From contig LR990045.1 of assembly GCA_905147135.1 (NCBI GenBank), positions 19,878,173 to 19,942,172 of the forward strand: 64,000 nt of DNA, written 5' to 3'. This DNA comes from Blastobasis lacticolella. Lineage: Eukaryota; Arthropoda; Insecta; Lepidoptera; Blastobasidae. A program made the translations under genes and the position numbers. Position 1 is the first letter of the stretch. Every line of letters starts with the position of its first letter. The notes beneath the pieces were generated by a model. It had not been told where the DNA came from. It did not search any database and saw only the letters and a list, made by a program, of their open reading frames with translations. Below, piece after piece: positions 9,968 through 19,489 of this stretch.

Positions 9968-11949
9968 ATGGCGGGAGACTTTGTTAAACATAAAAAAGAC
10001 AGTGATACGACGTCAGTGTGGAGTTATTATTTAGTTGCGAAGGTTGGGAATAGTGCTAAATGTAAGCGATGCCCAGCCATCCTCAAGACTTTGGGTGGAT
10101 CAACTAAGGGATTACATACACATTTGTTATCAAAACATAACATCAAGGTTATATCAGCTTCAACAAGTCAAGATTCTGAAAATCTGAACACAGCACCGCC
10201 GCCGGCCAAGCGAAAATTAGATAATTATTTTACTAAAAGTGCCGACGATAGCCTGGATGATATTTTGGCAAGAATGATTGCATTAGATGGATTTCCATTC
10301 AGTGTATTCATAACCTCAGATGATTTGAGAAAATTGCTCTTAGCAAAGTCAGCCGTCACTGTTCGAAAACGTGTTATGAATTACAGTGAAAAAATCAGAA
10401 AGCAAGTAAGTAACTGCAGAATTAAAACATTTGAAAAGTGCAGGTGAAAGATTTAGTCTTTCTTTCGACGAGTGGACTTCAACTTCCAATAAACGATACA
10501 TGGCGGTCAACGTTCATTCATATAAAAATTTTTGGAACTTAGGACTTGTTCCTATTTACGATAGTATGACAGCTGAAAATTGTCTTCGTATATTGCAAAA
10601 GCGTCTAAGTAAATTTGACATTTCCCTAGAAACTGACATCGTGGCTATTGTAACCGATGGACCGAATGTTATGATAAAGGTGGGGCGGCTTGTTTGCACT
10701 GAACAACAACTGTGTCTCGCACATGGTATCAATTTGGCGGTCTGTGATGTGCTTTATGAAAAACATAATAATTTGCAAGATAGCCCTACCTCAGATGATA
10801 CTATAAATGAACCAGCTGTGATTGTTGATTATATGGACGACAGCGATGATGAACACCATTTAGAAGACTTAGACTGTCCAGAATCAGGTTTAATCGTAAT
10901 GTCACAAAATGATCTTGCGCCAGAACACGTTCTAGAGTTAACACAATATGAAAATATTAATGAGCTGATAAAGAAAATCCGCAAAGTTGTAGTGTATTTC
11001 AAAAGATCTCCATTGAAAAATGAAACTGTACTTCAAAAATATGTGAAAATTGAACATGGAAAAGAGTTGTCACTTCTTTTGGACTGTAACACCAGGTGGA
11101 ATAGTCTTTTAACAATGCTGGAGCGATTTTATCTTTTAAAAACATGCATTCAAAAAGCTCTTATAGATCTCAATCATCCAATTCGTTTAGAAGATGTTGA
11201 TTTTGAATTGGTAAATAAAATTGTTGATGTGCTGACCCCAATTAAATTGACAGTAGAAGCAATCTGTCGGCGAGATGCTAATTTATGCACAGCTGATGCC
11301 GCTTTGAAATTTCTTATAAAACAACTATCTAGCAAAAACTCAGCACTTGCCAAAAAAATGAAAACATCCTTAGTGGAACGTATAAAGCAACGACGAAGTG
11401 ATGATTTAACTGGCGTGTTAAATTATTTACAAAATCCACGAATGGATGTTGAAAATCAGTTATTATCGGATTTGGAATGGCACGACTTATTTCCAGTTCC
11501 GACACAGGCTTTAGTGAGGAAGCAAATAAAGAGTATTGTTAAAAGACTTAATAGTCGAGATTACACGGAAGAAGAAGCAAGGTCAGGATCACAAACAGAT
11601 GATGAGCTAAGGTCAGATACCTCCCAACCCCAATTGACATTAAAGGAAAAGTTACAGCTGGAAATTAACAAGAGTATGAAATCCCCAGATCATGAAGTAC
11701 AAGTACAAAATGAATTGGGGTTGGCAAATAGTATTAGACGTGAAATGAGCCTGTTCGAAAATGGAGGAGTTCGTATATCACTTAGAAACAGCATATAAGT
11801 ATCTATTGTCTATTCCTCCAACCAGCGTAGAAGCTGAACGAGCGTTTTCAGCTGCTGCTTATGTTGGCAATAAACTACGAAGCAGGCTCGGAAGTCAAAC
11901 ATTAGATGCTTTGATATTTCTGCGATTATATTTTCGAAATTCTAAATAG
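9968..11949 (+). pseudogene. hAT transposase, two frameshifts
   Basis: The ATG at 9968 opens a 159-codon frame with a BED-type zinc finger (W18, C32-x2-C35, H52-x4-H57). The frame is lost near 10405-10420. The +1-related frame then runs to 11798 and holds the catalytic-region motifs: FDEWTS (first catalytic D, codon about 10467), IVTDG, CLAHGINLAV and the TRWNS motif. A second shift near 11755-11775 moves into a third frame containing the hAT C-terminal dimerisation motif PPTSVEAERAFSAAA, ending at 11949. The combined length is about 670 codons, as usual for the family. The enzyme would cut and paste the surrounding element in the nucleus. Each break is explained by a small indel. A spliced intron is unlikely because no gap in homology accompanies the shifts. 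Confidence 0.9.
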
Positions 11950-12109
11950 ATATTTTGTGCTGTTTTTTAATTTCTTGCAAAAGTATTTTTTGGTTTGTGT
12001 TTTTTCTTTTCTTATTATTATTCTGATTTGTGTTGTGCAAAGACATTAAAGACATTTTTTTTTAATTACTCGTGTTTTTTTTATTTTAGCCCAATTAGAA
12101 ACCACATAG

Positions 12110-12202
12110 TCTAATCCCGGGATAGGCCCGGGATCCCGGGAAAAGGCTTCAAAAATCCCGTAAGCCCGGGATTGAAAAACATGCTCGGGATTGTATTCTC
12201 TA
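12110..12202. promoter_or_regulatory. hAT right end: CCCGGGAT subterminal cluster and TIR
   Basis: The motifs ATCCCGGGAT, GCCCGGGATCCCGGG, AATCCCG, GCCCGGGATTG and CTCGGGATTG crowd into 90 bp before the TIR. They mirror the left end at 9441-9530. These are likely transposase binding sites. Confidence 0.6.
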
Positions 12203-12363
12203 GGAATCATTGATTAAGTATACTTAACCTATAAGGGTGATGAGCATATTATTTTCAAACAGGATCAGGCAATTAATTCAATGTTAGTTAGTTAATAATT
12301 CTAAAATGAAGTAAAACATTCAATGGAACATAAAAATAATTTGTTATTTACATCTTAATTCCC

Positions 12364-13230
12364 TTAATTAACTGGGTTAAACAAGCTTGTAACCTTATTA
12401 ATATTGGCAGGACCATTGCAATGCAAACCATTATCTCCCGTTGTCGCGATGACCGACGCGTCGGTAGAAAGGGCAATAGTATAACCCGACCTTAAGTTAC
12501 CACGAGACAATATCTCGTCGACTGGGACATTATCCGACCAATTCTTCAAGAGCTATTGCTGTACGTGAAACTCCTTTACGGTAGTTATAAATTGACATGT
12601 AGATTTAGTGGTCCTGCACCTGTCTATAGCAAGGTTCACTAAGTGGTTTGTCCAAAATACAGGGTCCAAATTTTTATTAACAGGAATTGATACAAAATTC
12701 CAGCCTGACTGTCTGTAGTTAGCGTTGTCTGTTTTCGAACCAAATACTTGCCATAACATTACGCTGTTATCTTGAATGAGGTGATCTGAATCAACGGCCA
12801 ATAGCGTTAAATCGTGGACACGTCTGCCAGAGCATAAAAGTCTGTGACTAGAGACAGAAAATAGACTGTTTTCATCAGGGCCTTTTTGCAGGTATGTACA
12901 CACGATGTAACGTCCCAAATTGGTTGCTTCCGATGTATAGGTTTCATTAAGGCAATAGATTTCAATATGTGTTTGACAAGAGTGTGGGAACTCAAGGACT
13001 CCGTACTTTCTGCATTACATAAAGTAGCCACTACAGACTTCTGCAAAAGTATTGTGTAATAAGACAATCCGTGGTGAAGGTGTAAGACAGTGAAAAAAGA
13101 ACTAGGATAGGTCCGGTTGGAATTAGCGAATCCACTGAAGATTTCGTAGCCCAACTAAGCCATCTTTTCCATGCTACATGGTAAGTCTTGCCTGTAGATG
13201 CACGCCAAGATGCTGGCAACAACTTTTTCT
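12364..13230 (-). pseudogene. DIRS tyrosine recombinase, broken
   Basis: The N-terminal part reads AWKRWLSWATKSSVDSL, then VATLCNAESTESLSSHTLVKHILKS, matching the SAM-like arm of DIRS recombinases. Near 12840 the peptide SGRRVHDLTLL carries the conserved first catalytic Arg region. Towards 12530 NWSDNVPVDEILSRGNLRS matches the stretch after the HxxR box that precedes the active Tyr. The pieces lie in at least three frames (13031-13222, 12807-13154, 12553-12918, 12364-12549), so the protein is not made. The active Tyr could not be placed with certainty. Confidence 0.75.
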
Positions 13231-13551
13231 GATTTTAGTTTCAACCTGTCAAACTCCTGGACCACCCCCACATTTCCAGACCTCCAGAGTGAGCATTAGC
13301 TGAACTCTGTATAGAGGAAGGTTGGTCGCTGTGTCTGTTAGGCTGTGTATACTCCTCGCGCCGAGTTCAGATGTGATATAACCTTGGGGATCAGATAAGG
13401 CGGTGGAAAGACCCATGCTAGATTGTACGCCCACAGACGGGAGAATGCATCGCTGAACATAGCTTGTGTCGTTCAAGTCTAGAGATACGTAACTTGGCAA
13501 TCACGTGAGTATGTTCTGACGCGAGCTGGTCTATCACTGGTGACCCGAACT

Positions 13552-14430
13552 TCAAAAATATTTTCTGGATTGCTTGTGGAAGGAGATGCCATTAAGGTGG
13601 CGAACGGTGCCGGAACAGGTAATCGGCATGAACATTGTATAATTCGGGTATGTACCCCTATTTGATGTAAGTTCAGTAATTGAAATACCCTGACAGTTAA
13701 GTCCATTAAGGGTGGGGATTTTGTCCCGCCTTCGTTGCGAATATATGAAACCCTTCGCTTGTCGCATTACACAAGCATTGTCGTCTGACTCAACATCTCC
13801 TATACATTGCAATGCAATAGCTTTTCCTGTTTCGTCCACAGCCCCGATATGGGGACACTGACAGTTGTAACCCCCGAGCCAAATTTGACGCGTCTGTCGT
13901 GAGAAAGTGCCTGGGTGGTGAATAAAGGATAGCTGAGGATTCAATGCATCAATGGCAATTGTGAAGCCATCATAATAACTTGCCTTACACTCCGACGGGA
14001 GGCTTTTCTTGCCGAAAGTTTTCAGGATGGAATTTTGTAATAGTAGGAGAGCACGGAAACGCAATCTGCCTCTTGGGACGTCAAAACTTGCAAGGTTGAG
14101 CATGCCAATCACACTCTGTAAGTCTTTATCATTGTGCACACTTTGTTGGTGATGTTCACAATGTTTCTGGTTTGTCCAAGGGTTCCAGCATATTCCTAAA
14201 AATGCTTGACATTTTTGTGAAATAACAATCGAATCGTAATTTATTTGCCATCCTAGATATTGCAGGTGATGCAACAGTAACTAAACATGCTCTTGTAACG
14301 TCTGCTTGTCTTGGTAAACCAGGAAGTCGTCCAAGTAAACGATTATGCGTAGGTCTTGAGCTCGCAGAAGTCATGTCATCCAATTGGTTATGGAAGCAAA
14401 AACTTTCGGAGCTGTGCAAAGACCGAACGG
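13552..14430 (-). pseudogene. DIRS reverse transcriptase and RNase H, broken
   Basis: Reading leftwards from about 14430, the peptide [15 protein letters not shown] is followed by RIIVYLDDFLVYQDKQTLQ, with the YLDD catalytic box at 14326-14337. Next come LQYLGWQINYDSIVI and QAFLGICWNPW (14270-14160), then LQSVIGMLNLASFDVPRGRLRFR, the DIRS connection region, and an RNase H-like section. A stop near 14280 and a frame change separate the YLDD part from the rest. The 240-codon frame 13552-14274 is the longest surviving piece. Confidence 0.85.
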
Positions 14431-15103
14431 GAGACATGTCATCTGCAACAGCTCCCTTTTGTAGAAAAGGCGTAGAAACCAGCGGTGAGCCGGGGCCACT
14501 GGTAAATGAAAATGGGCCTGATGTGGGATTGTTGCAAGCATCCCGCCCTGAACAGTTCCGAGTCAATATTTTCGCTTTTTTGCTGACCAATTTAGTCTTT
14601 GCGGGCGGCGCGGCCCGTTTTCCGCTGTAATTGCTTGACGAGCTTGAGCTTGAGCTCGAGGAAGAACTACTCGATGACACTGAACTACGACTAGTACTGA
14701 ATTTGGTTAATCACAGTCCTGGCACGTTACTCTTTGTTCTGGTAATGGGCATTGCTGGGACCTTGACGTCCACCACGTTGGCGAAATGATCCTCTTGTGA
14801 TATGCGCCGTGTAACGGTGAGCACTATTATTATGATTTCCAAAACCCTGCGAGGGTCGGTTGTTACAACAACCCTGCGAGGGTTGATTGTAATGGCTATA
14901 ATTAGGATAATGCGCTGGAGCGCAGCATCCGTAGCTGGTACCCTGCGAGGGTCCATCATCACTAGTCGACCCCTGCGGGGGGTGACAACAACCCTGTGAA
15001 GGTTGATCATAATGGCTGTATTTTGAATAATGCGCTGGAGTGCGGCATCCATAGCTGGTACCCTGCGAGGGTCCATCATCACTAGTCGACTTCTGCGGGG
15101 GGT
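14431..15103 (-). pseudogene. DIRS gag-like region
   Basis: This is low-complexity coding sequence: a Gln/Ser/Gly-rich segment with repeated QGTSYGC and HYxxYSHYxQPSQGC motifs (14727-15103), then RGGRQGPSNAHYQNKE, then a run of serine codons and the basic stretch GKRAAPPAKTKLVSKKAK (about 14680-14570). It lies immediately upstream of the reverse transcriptase, where DIRS gag is expected. The real gag start is lost beyond 15103. Confidence 0.6.
14870..15103 (-). repeat. 120-bp coding tandem repeat inside DIRS gag
   Basis: The block beginning CCCTGCGAGGGTCCATCATC starts at 14941 and again at 15061, exactly 120 bp apart. The flanking text follows the same period, giving two nearly complete units of 40 codons. 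A shorter module, CCCTGCGAGGGT or CCCTGCGGGGGGT, recurs inside each unit. Confidence 0.85.
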
Positions 15104-15187
15104 ATTGCAAACGTCCATAGGCTGCGGTGACTGTTTACCATCAGGCAGGCCGTAAGATTGTTTGCCACCTTAGTGGTATAAAAAAAT
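15104..15187 (+). repeat. LINE 3' end, family A (copy 2)
   Basis: ATTGCAAACGTCCATAGGCT leads to the GATGGTAAAC-type block, CAGGCAGGCCG, CACCTTAGTGGTAT and a run of A. It abuts the DIRS remnant directly, so it either inserted there or marks a deletion joint. Confidence 0.65.
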
Positions 15188-15191
15188 TACC

Positions 15192-15250
15192 AGAGCATCG
15201 GTTAGTGCTCAAATAATGTAAGTATATAACTCAGAAAAGAGGCATTAGTA
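15192..15250 (-). repeat. SINE1 fragment
   Basis: AGAGCATCGGTTAGTGCTCA and AACTCAGAAAAGAGGCATTA match the middle of the SINE at 16844-17190 in reverse orientation. Confidence 0.55.
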
Positions 15251-15334
15251 CATGACGGCACACATGTTGTCGACGTTAATGTTGTCGGAGGTATTCTAGA
15301 ATTCTGTGACATTTTACGTCTTGACAGTTGCTTT

Positions 15335-15485
15335 TAGCCCCGGAAAAAAGGGGTTTGATGTGTGTATGTGTCTGTCTGTGGCATCTTAGCTCCAGAATAA
15401 TATACCGATTTCGATGCTACGTTTATTAAAATCAGTTATGTAGTTTAAAATATATTTGAGTTTAAATAAACTCGGTATAGGATTA
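15335..15485 (+). repeat. Dispersed repeat, family H (copy)
   Basis: TGTGTCTGTCTGTGGCATCT, TAGCTCCAGAATAATATACC and GATTTCGATGC are followed by AATCAGTTATGTAGTTT and ATTTGAGTTTAAA. It matches the other family H copies listed at 6745. Confidence 0.6.
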
Positions 15486-15571
15486 TCCGCCTTTTTGTCG
15501 GTTAAGGTTAAACAATGCAGTAGATATTCGGTATGAAATTTTTACACGAAACGTGTTGCGCGAGTAATTAA

Positions 15572-15692
15572 TTTTAGGCGGGCAACGCATTGGTGACTCC
15601 CCTGGTGTTGCTGATGTCCATAGGCGGCGGTGACCACTTTCCATCAGGTGGCCCGCTTACCTGTTTGTCTGCTGAGTAACATAAAAAAAATA
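15572..15692 (+). repeat. Retroposon family B (3' part)
   Basis: GGCAACGCATTGGTGACTCC leads to GATGTCCATAGGCGGCGG, CCATCAGGTGGCCCGCTTAC and an A-rich end. It is a 5'-truncated copy of the element at 1555-1919. Confidence 0.65.
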
Positions 15693-16843
15693 AACCTACA
15701 CGAAAACAAAACTACATGAAATGTAAAAGAACAAAAGGACACCACTTTTAACATGCGTTAATAGCCCTTCATATTTTAGTGAAATAATTACCATGATTTA
15801 CGTGGATAGCATAAATATATTGAAGAAATATTGCGGTGTCCCCAATTATTTGGACTGTTAAGAACCGATACCCGATCTAGCCCGAACGTTGCCGAGCATT
15901 CCCGAACCAATACGCCAAAGTTACGACCAATCCACAGCGAAGTGGAAGCCAGCTAACGCCGAATCCTGATAGGCGGGAAGATAAAAGGTTGAGATTTGAA
16001 GCACTGACAATAAAATGGGACGAGCAATCGAGTTTAGATGCCTCTTCGGTGTCTTTGAAAGGTCTTCCACAAGTGCGGTAATGTAAAAAAGCACACGTGT
16101 TTAATTTACGAATCACACTTGCCATGTTTCATCCAACATTTTTTGATGACATGTGTCTACAAGGCAACTGATTTCTAAGCAGTCGCCCAATTGGTACACC
16201 TGTATATCCATATAGACTAGAAAACATGGCTCCAAATCAGGCTCACACCCGTATACAAAAATAGTGAATTGCACTGCGTTAAATAAGGCTTCATAAAAAA
16301 TAGGCACGGCATTATTACCGGCATGGAGCTCTAAACTGTTCACCAGTCCCGGGGATTCACCAGTTCCCAGCGCAATATGTAGGTCGATTCAAAAGGACGA
16401 ATATTTTGACTCGTGGCCGAAATCAGAACTAACGCCGCTGTTTTGTAAAGTGTCGTACACCATCCTACACCTACTTTATAAGCTACCTTTATTTTTCTTG
16501 CGTATAACCCTTTCTCGTGAATCACTCTATCTATTAATGAAAACCGCATCAAAATCCGTTGCGTAATTTAAGGATTGAGAGTAGTATGGACAGACGGAGG
16601 GAAACGAAATTGTTTTATACTATGTATTCCGTTTCTGCAGTCTGTCAAGGTAACCTGAGTTCCTCGTGTACCATTATTTAGTTTTGAAATTATCTATTTT
16701 ATTTATTTTTAATGACTTAGTCATAATAATGTATGATTTAGTCATATAATGATAATGTACTAAAAATGAGTTCATTTTCTTTTTAGATCCAACAATACTT
16801 AAACAAAAGTAAAATATATTATACTAAACTGTGTAATACATGA
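15693..16843. other. Unassigned interval
   Basis: About 1.15 kb. Minus-strand frames of 70-82 codons between 15877 and 16552 have no recognisable domains. A short family-H-like phrase (AAACCGCATCAAAATCCGTT) lies at 16538-16562. No gene is supported. Confidence 0.4.
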
Positions 16844-17190
16844 GAGCGTCGGTGGCCGGGTGGTTGAGTATCTGACTCGTAAGCGAGAGGTACCGGGTTC
16901 GAATCCCGCTGCGGCCATGTACCAATGACTCTTCTCTGAGTTATGTACATTAGTTGAATTCTAACCAATGCTCTGAAGTTGAGGGAAAACATCGTGATGA
17001 AACCTGCAAATTCAGGCAACTGAATTTGTAACTATGATCCAATCTGGTCAGGTACCCCTGGTAGCAGGGTCACGAAGGTCAGATGGCGCTTCACTGTAAT
17101 TACCCGATCGCCAAATCGTGAATCATGGTCAAGGCGGACCCCGAGCCCTCGTGCTCGAGAGCACAACCGACATTAAGGCCAAGATGATGA
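16844..17190 (+). repeat. tRNA-derived SINE1 (full-length copy a)
   Basis: The first 75 bp fold like a tRNA. Box A reads TGGCCGGGTGG (16853-16863) and box B GGTTCGAATCC (16896-16906). The anticodon-loop-like segment CTCGTAA would give anticodon CGT, as in tRNA-Thr. A 270-bp unrelated body follows, ending GCACAACCGACATTAAGGCC and AAGATGATGATC. Other copies are 25017-25362 (minus), 18415-18657 (minus, head deleted), 4905-5160 (minus, head missing), and fragments at 15192, 27480 and 61395. Pol III would start it; a LINE would supply reverse transcriptase. Confidence 0.85.
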
Positions 17191-17208
17191 TCATGATCTG
17201 TGAATAGT

Positions 17209-17386
17209 CTGTGAATAAGAGTGTGTGAAGTCCAGCCAGTGACCTTTAATCTACCACTTTTCATCAGGTGGCCCGCTTGCCTGTTTGTCTACCGTATGAC
17301 ATAAAAAAAAAATCTAGGATCCAAATTCTTCATCCTAGATTAAAGCCCACTGGCTGGACTCTACCCCCTTATTCATCTGTCAAATG
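17209..17386. repeat. Imperfect inverted repeat flanking a family B fragment
   Basis: The left arm 17209-17255 (TAAGAGTGTGTGAAGTCCAG, CCAGTGACCTTTAATCT) and the right arm about 17338-17384 (AGATTAAAGCCCACTGGCTG, GACTCTACCCCCTTATTCAT) are reverse complements over about 46 bp with several mismatches. The spacer is the last 58 bp of family B, including CAGGTGGCCCGCTTGCC and an A tract (17256-17313). Confidence 0.65.
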
Positions 17387-17867
17387 ACTAGGACATCTAA
17401 ATAATCTGTAAGTGCCGTAAACTTTGGGTAGATAGTACGTTACCAACAAAGATTTTGTCATATACATAGAGGGTAACCAAGTATCAATTTCCGTTGATTA
17501 AAACAGAGACATGAGCCCAACAATTATGTCCGCAACATTACATTACGAAAAGGACATACATACATCGCACCAGCTTAAACACAATTATGAAATGAAACTC
17601 AAACATATTTGGCACGAATTCAGTAATTACTTTGCGGTGTATTCTACAGCTACAGCGTGGAACTCGATTATGGTATTAATACTTACCACTTTGTTTCTAA
17701 ATGGGAATAATGTGATAGGTGTGCAAAAGTTGATGTACTTACATGTACCATTTTGATAATTAGGATCGAAAAAGTTGAACTACCTGCAATTTTAGTAATG
17801 AGTTCAGAGGTGGATTACAATTTAAACAGATAATAACATAACCTCACATAACTGACAGAAAAACGTT
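17387..17867. other. Unassigned interval
   Basis: About 480 bp. An 81-codon plus-strand frame at 17511-17756 is not recognised. No repeat match was seen. Confidence 0.35.
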
Positions 17868-18065
17868 GGAAAACCCTGACCAAGTTTACATTACTCCAAT
17901 ATTTACAAAACTACTGAACCGATTTGAATGAAATGAAGCGAAGAACCATATCAAACTGCCTTTCAAATAAACAAAACTGTATCGAATTGGGTCCATCCGT
18001 TCGGGAGCTACTATTCCACAGACAGACACACAGATACCGACGTCAAACTTAAAACACTTGTGTTT
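17868..18065 (-). repeat. Dispersed repeat, family H (copy)
   Basis: On the minus strand TGTCTGTGGAATAGTAGCTC, CGAACGGATGGACCCAATTC and TTTGAAAGGCAGTTTGAT match the other family H copies. Confidence 0.6.
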
Positions 18066-18120
18066 TTTCGTCGGGGAAAAAAAAAATATAGGTTTTAAGA
18101 CTTTCGTGGTTATTCACTAC

Positions 18121-18202
18121 ACTTTCACTACACATATTATCGAGGTAAAAACAATACTAACCGTGGTAACAAACCCGATAATATGTGTAGTGGAAGTGTA
18201 AA
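18121..18202. repeat. Short hairpin element (copy 1)
   Basis: TTCACTACACATATTATCG at 18124-18142 is inverted as CGATAATATGTGTAGTGGAA at about 18176-18195, with a 33-base loop that includes GGTAAAAACAATACTAACCG. The loop and right arm are repeated almost exactly at 31588-31650. Confidence 0.8.
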
Positions 18203-18292
18203 AAAAAATATATTTGATACCGTATCAAATCCTGTAGGATCCCTTAGTGTCCCAGTACATGCGCGTACATTATACCTACGTTCCTTTTTACA

Positions 18293-18350
18293 GTTGTAAG
18301 AAACCTTGTTCTCCAACCAGCCTGCCAAACGTGAAGATTATAGCAAATCC
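18293..18350 (+). repeat. Family C fragment
   Basis: TCTCCAACCAGCCTGCCAAA, CGTGAAGATTATAGCAA and TCCCTCC match the middle of the family C element. Confidence 0.5.
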
Positions 18351-18414
18351 CTCCACTAAAGCGGTGGAGGTTCATATCCAAAAGCGAATTGATGCGGGCT
18401 ATTGTTGAAACCAA

Positions 18415-18657
18415 CCACACTATCTCACGCACGAGGGCCTGGGGTCCGCCTTGACCGTGATCCAGGACTTAGCAGATTAGATAATTACAGTGGAGCGACT
18501 GCCATCTGACCTCCATGGAAAAATTGACCAGATTGAATCATGGTTACACATTCAGTCGCCTGAATGTGCAGGTACTCCGGTAAGAGCATTGGTTAGTATT
18601 TAACTAATGTACATAGCTCATAAAAGAATCACAGTAACCACTTGGCCACCGACGCTC
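18415..18657 (-). repeat. tRNA-derived SINE1 (copy c, head partly deleted)
   Basis: This matches the SINE at 16844-17190 in reverse orientation. It runs from CGCACGAGGGCCTGGGGTCC to CTTGGCCACCGACGCTCC. About 40-50 bp of the tRNA-like region, including box B, are missing, so this copy could not be transcribed by Pol III. Confidence 0.75.
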
Positions 18658-19011
18658 CTAAAAGCTTTCCCCATTTACGTGACTCAATCTCAAGTAGATC
18701 CTGTGAAAATATCTTGATGACATGTACACGTACTTTGAGATAATGCTTAGAATTGGGATCGCGAGATTAAGTCTCAACTTTCAAGGAAATAACAGCTAAC
18801 GATGGCATTCAGCCGAGGAGTGGGAATCCTGAGATTATGAGCCACAATTCCGGGTATAATGGGCCCGGAATTGGTGCTATAATGGGTTTATCGGGTCTTG
18901 TGAACCCGTTTGTGGGTAAATAAAGTGCTTAATTTGTATTTTAAGAGGTCTACGCTGTCTTGTTGCAGTATTGTTTCAAAAGCTAAAAGCAAACAAGCAG
19001 TTTATAGTCAA
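18658..19011. other. Unassigned interval
   Basis: About 350 bp with no supported feature. The segment 18830-18910 repeats the word GGGCCCGGAATTG/GGGTTTATCGGG loosely but shows no clear array. Confidence 0.3.
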
Positions 19012-19251
19012 ACTATACTCGGAGATGAAATTCAAGATCAAAAGTGTATAAAATATTGCCTCTATAAAAATAAATCCATGGGGTAAAGTTTTTTTTATAT
19101 TTATAAGATTTTATCGCAATGTGATAATTTTTATAAATATTTCATTGATTTTAAATAAGGTTTATTTTCTATAGTGGCAATTTTTGTTTCAAACTATTTA
19201 GTGGCAATTTGTTTACACTTTTGATCTTGAATTTCATTTCCGAGTATAGTT
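19012..19251. mobile_element. MITE with ~50-bp terminal inverted repeats
   Basis: AACTATACTCGGAGATGAAA and TTCAAGATCAAAAGTGTA (19012-19049) are mirrored by TTTACACTTTTGATCTTGAA and TTTCATTTCCGAGTATAGTT (19212-19251). Matching continues inwards to ATTGCC/GGCAAT, so the arms are about 50 bp. The element is 240 bp, very AT-rich and non-coding. The target duplication could not be defined and the superfamily is unknown. Confidence 0.75.
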
Positions 19252-19489
19252 GCCCGACGCGATTTCCTTCGCGTGGTTTCAAGTTGATTAACTCTAACCT
19301 GACCCTACCCCTTACCAACCCTTTTTTCTTTTAAACAAACTTTGTCCTGGCAGTACAAATACAACAAAACAGAATTATTTAAATAGGTGCAAGCTTTCTG
19401 AAATTATGCGCGAACATGCAACATTTTGATACCTTGGGTTATATTATTGCAAACTTATAAGGAGCTCTAATTTGATTAAGATGATTATG

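Larger units (their letters stand above)
9421..12210 (+). mobile_element. hAT superfamily DNA transposon with perfect 8-bp target duplication
   Basis: The target duplication GGAATCAT is at 9421-9428 and 12203-12210. The element itself is 9429-12202 (2774 bp). The terminal inverted repeats share a perfect 13-bp start, TAGAGAATACAAT, at 9429-9441 and, inverted, at 12190-12202, and continue imperfectly into CCGGGA-rich sequence. The body carries one transposase reading direction, with a BED zinc finger, the hAT catalytic region and the C-terminal dimerisation motif. Perfect duplications and nearly perfect ends show a complete, fairly recent insertion. The transposase is broken by two frameshifts, so the copy is probably not autonomous, although its ends could still be used by an intact relative. 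Confidence 0.95.
12364..15103 (-). mobile_element. Degraded DIRS-type tyrosine-recombinase retrotransposon
   Basis: On the minus strand the order is gag-like repeats (15103-14711), reverse transcriptase (about 14420-14150), RNase H (about 14150-13550) and tyrosine recombinase (13230-12364). That order, with a YLDD reverse transcriptase box and a VPRGRLRFR motif after it, is characteristic of DIRS elements. These integrate with a tyrosine recombinase rather than a DDE integrase and so leave no target duplication. Many frameshifts and stops interrupt the frames. The 5' (right) end is cut off by a family A repeat at 15104. No split or inverted terminal repeats could be identified, so the left limit is that of recognisable coding sequence. 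Confidence 0.85.

Noticed and set aside
10405..10420. Programmed frameshift or short intron in the hAT transposase
   Set aside because: No slippery heptamer stands out, and GTAAGT to CAG here would make an intron of only about 15 bases. A second shift near 11760 shows general decay.
14156..14680. Host protein with a polyserine start
   Set aside because: The serine run is low-complexity DIRS gag sequence, and the downstream frame is a shifted reading of the reverse transcriptase that contains the YLDD box.
16844..16920. A genuine tRNA-Thr(CGT) gene
   Set aside because: The tRNA-like part continues into a 270-bp body that is repeated with it at 25017-25362 and elsewhere, so it is a SINE head.
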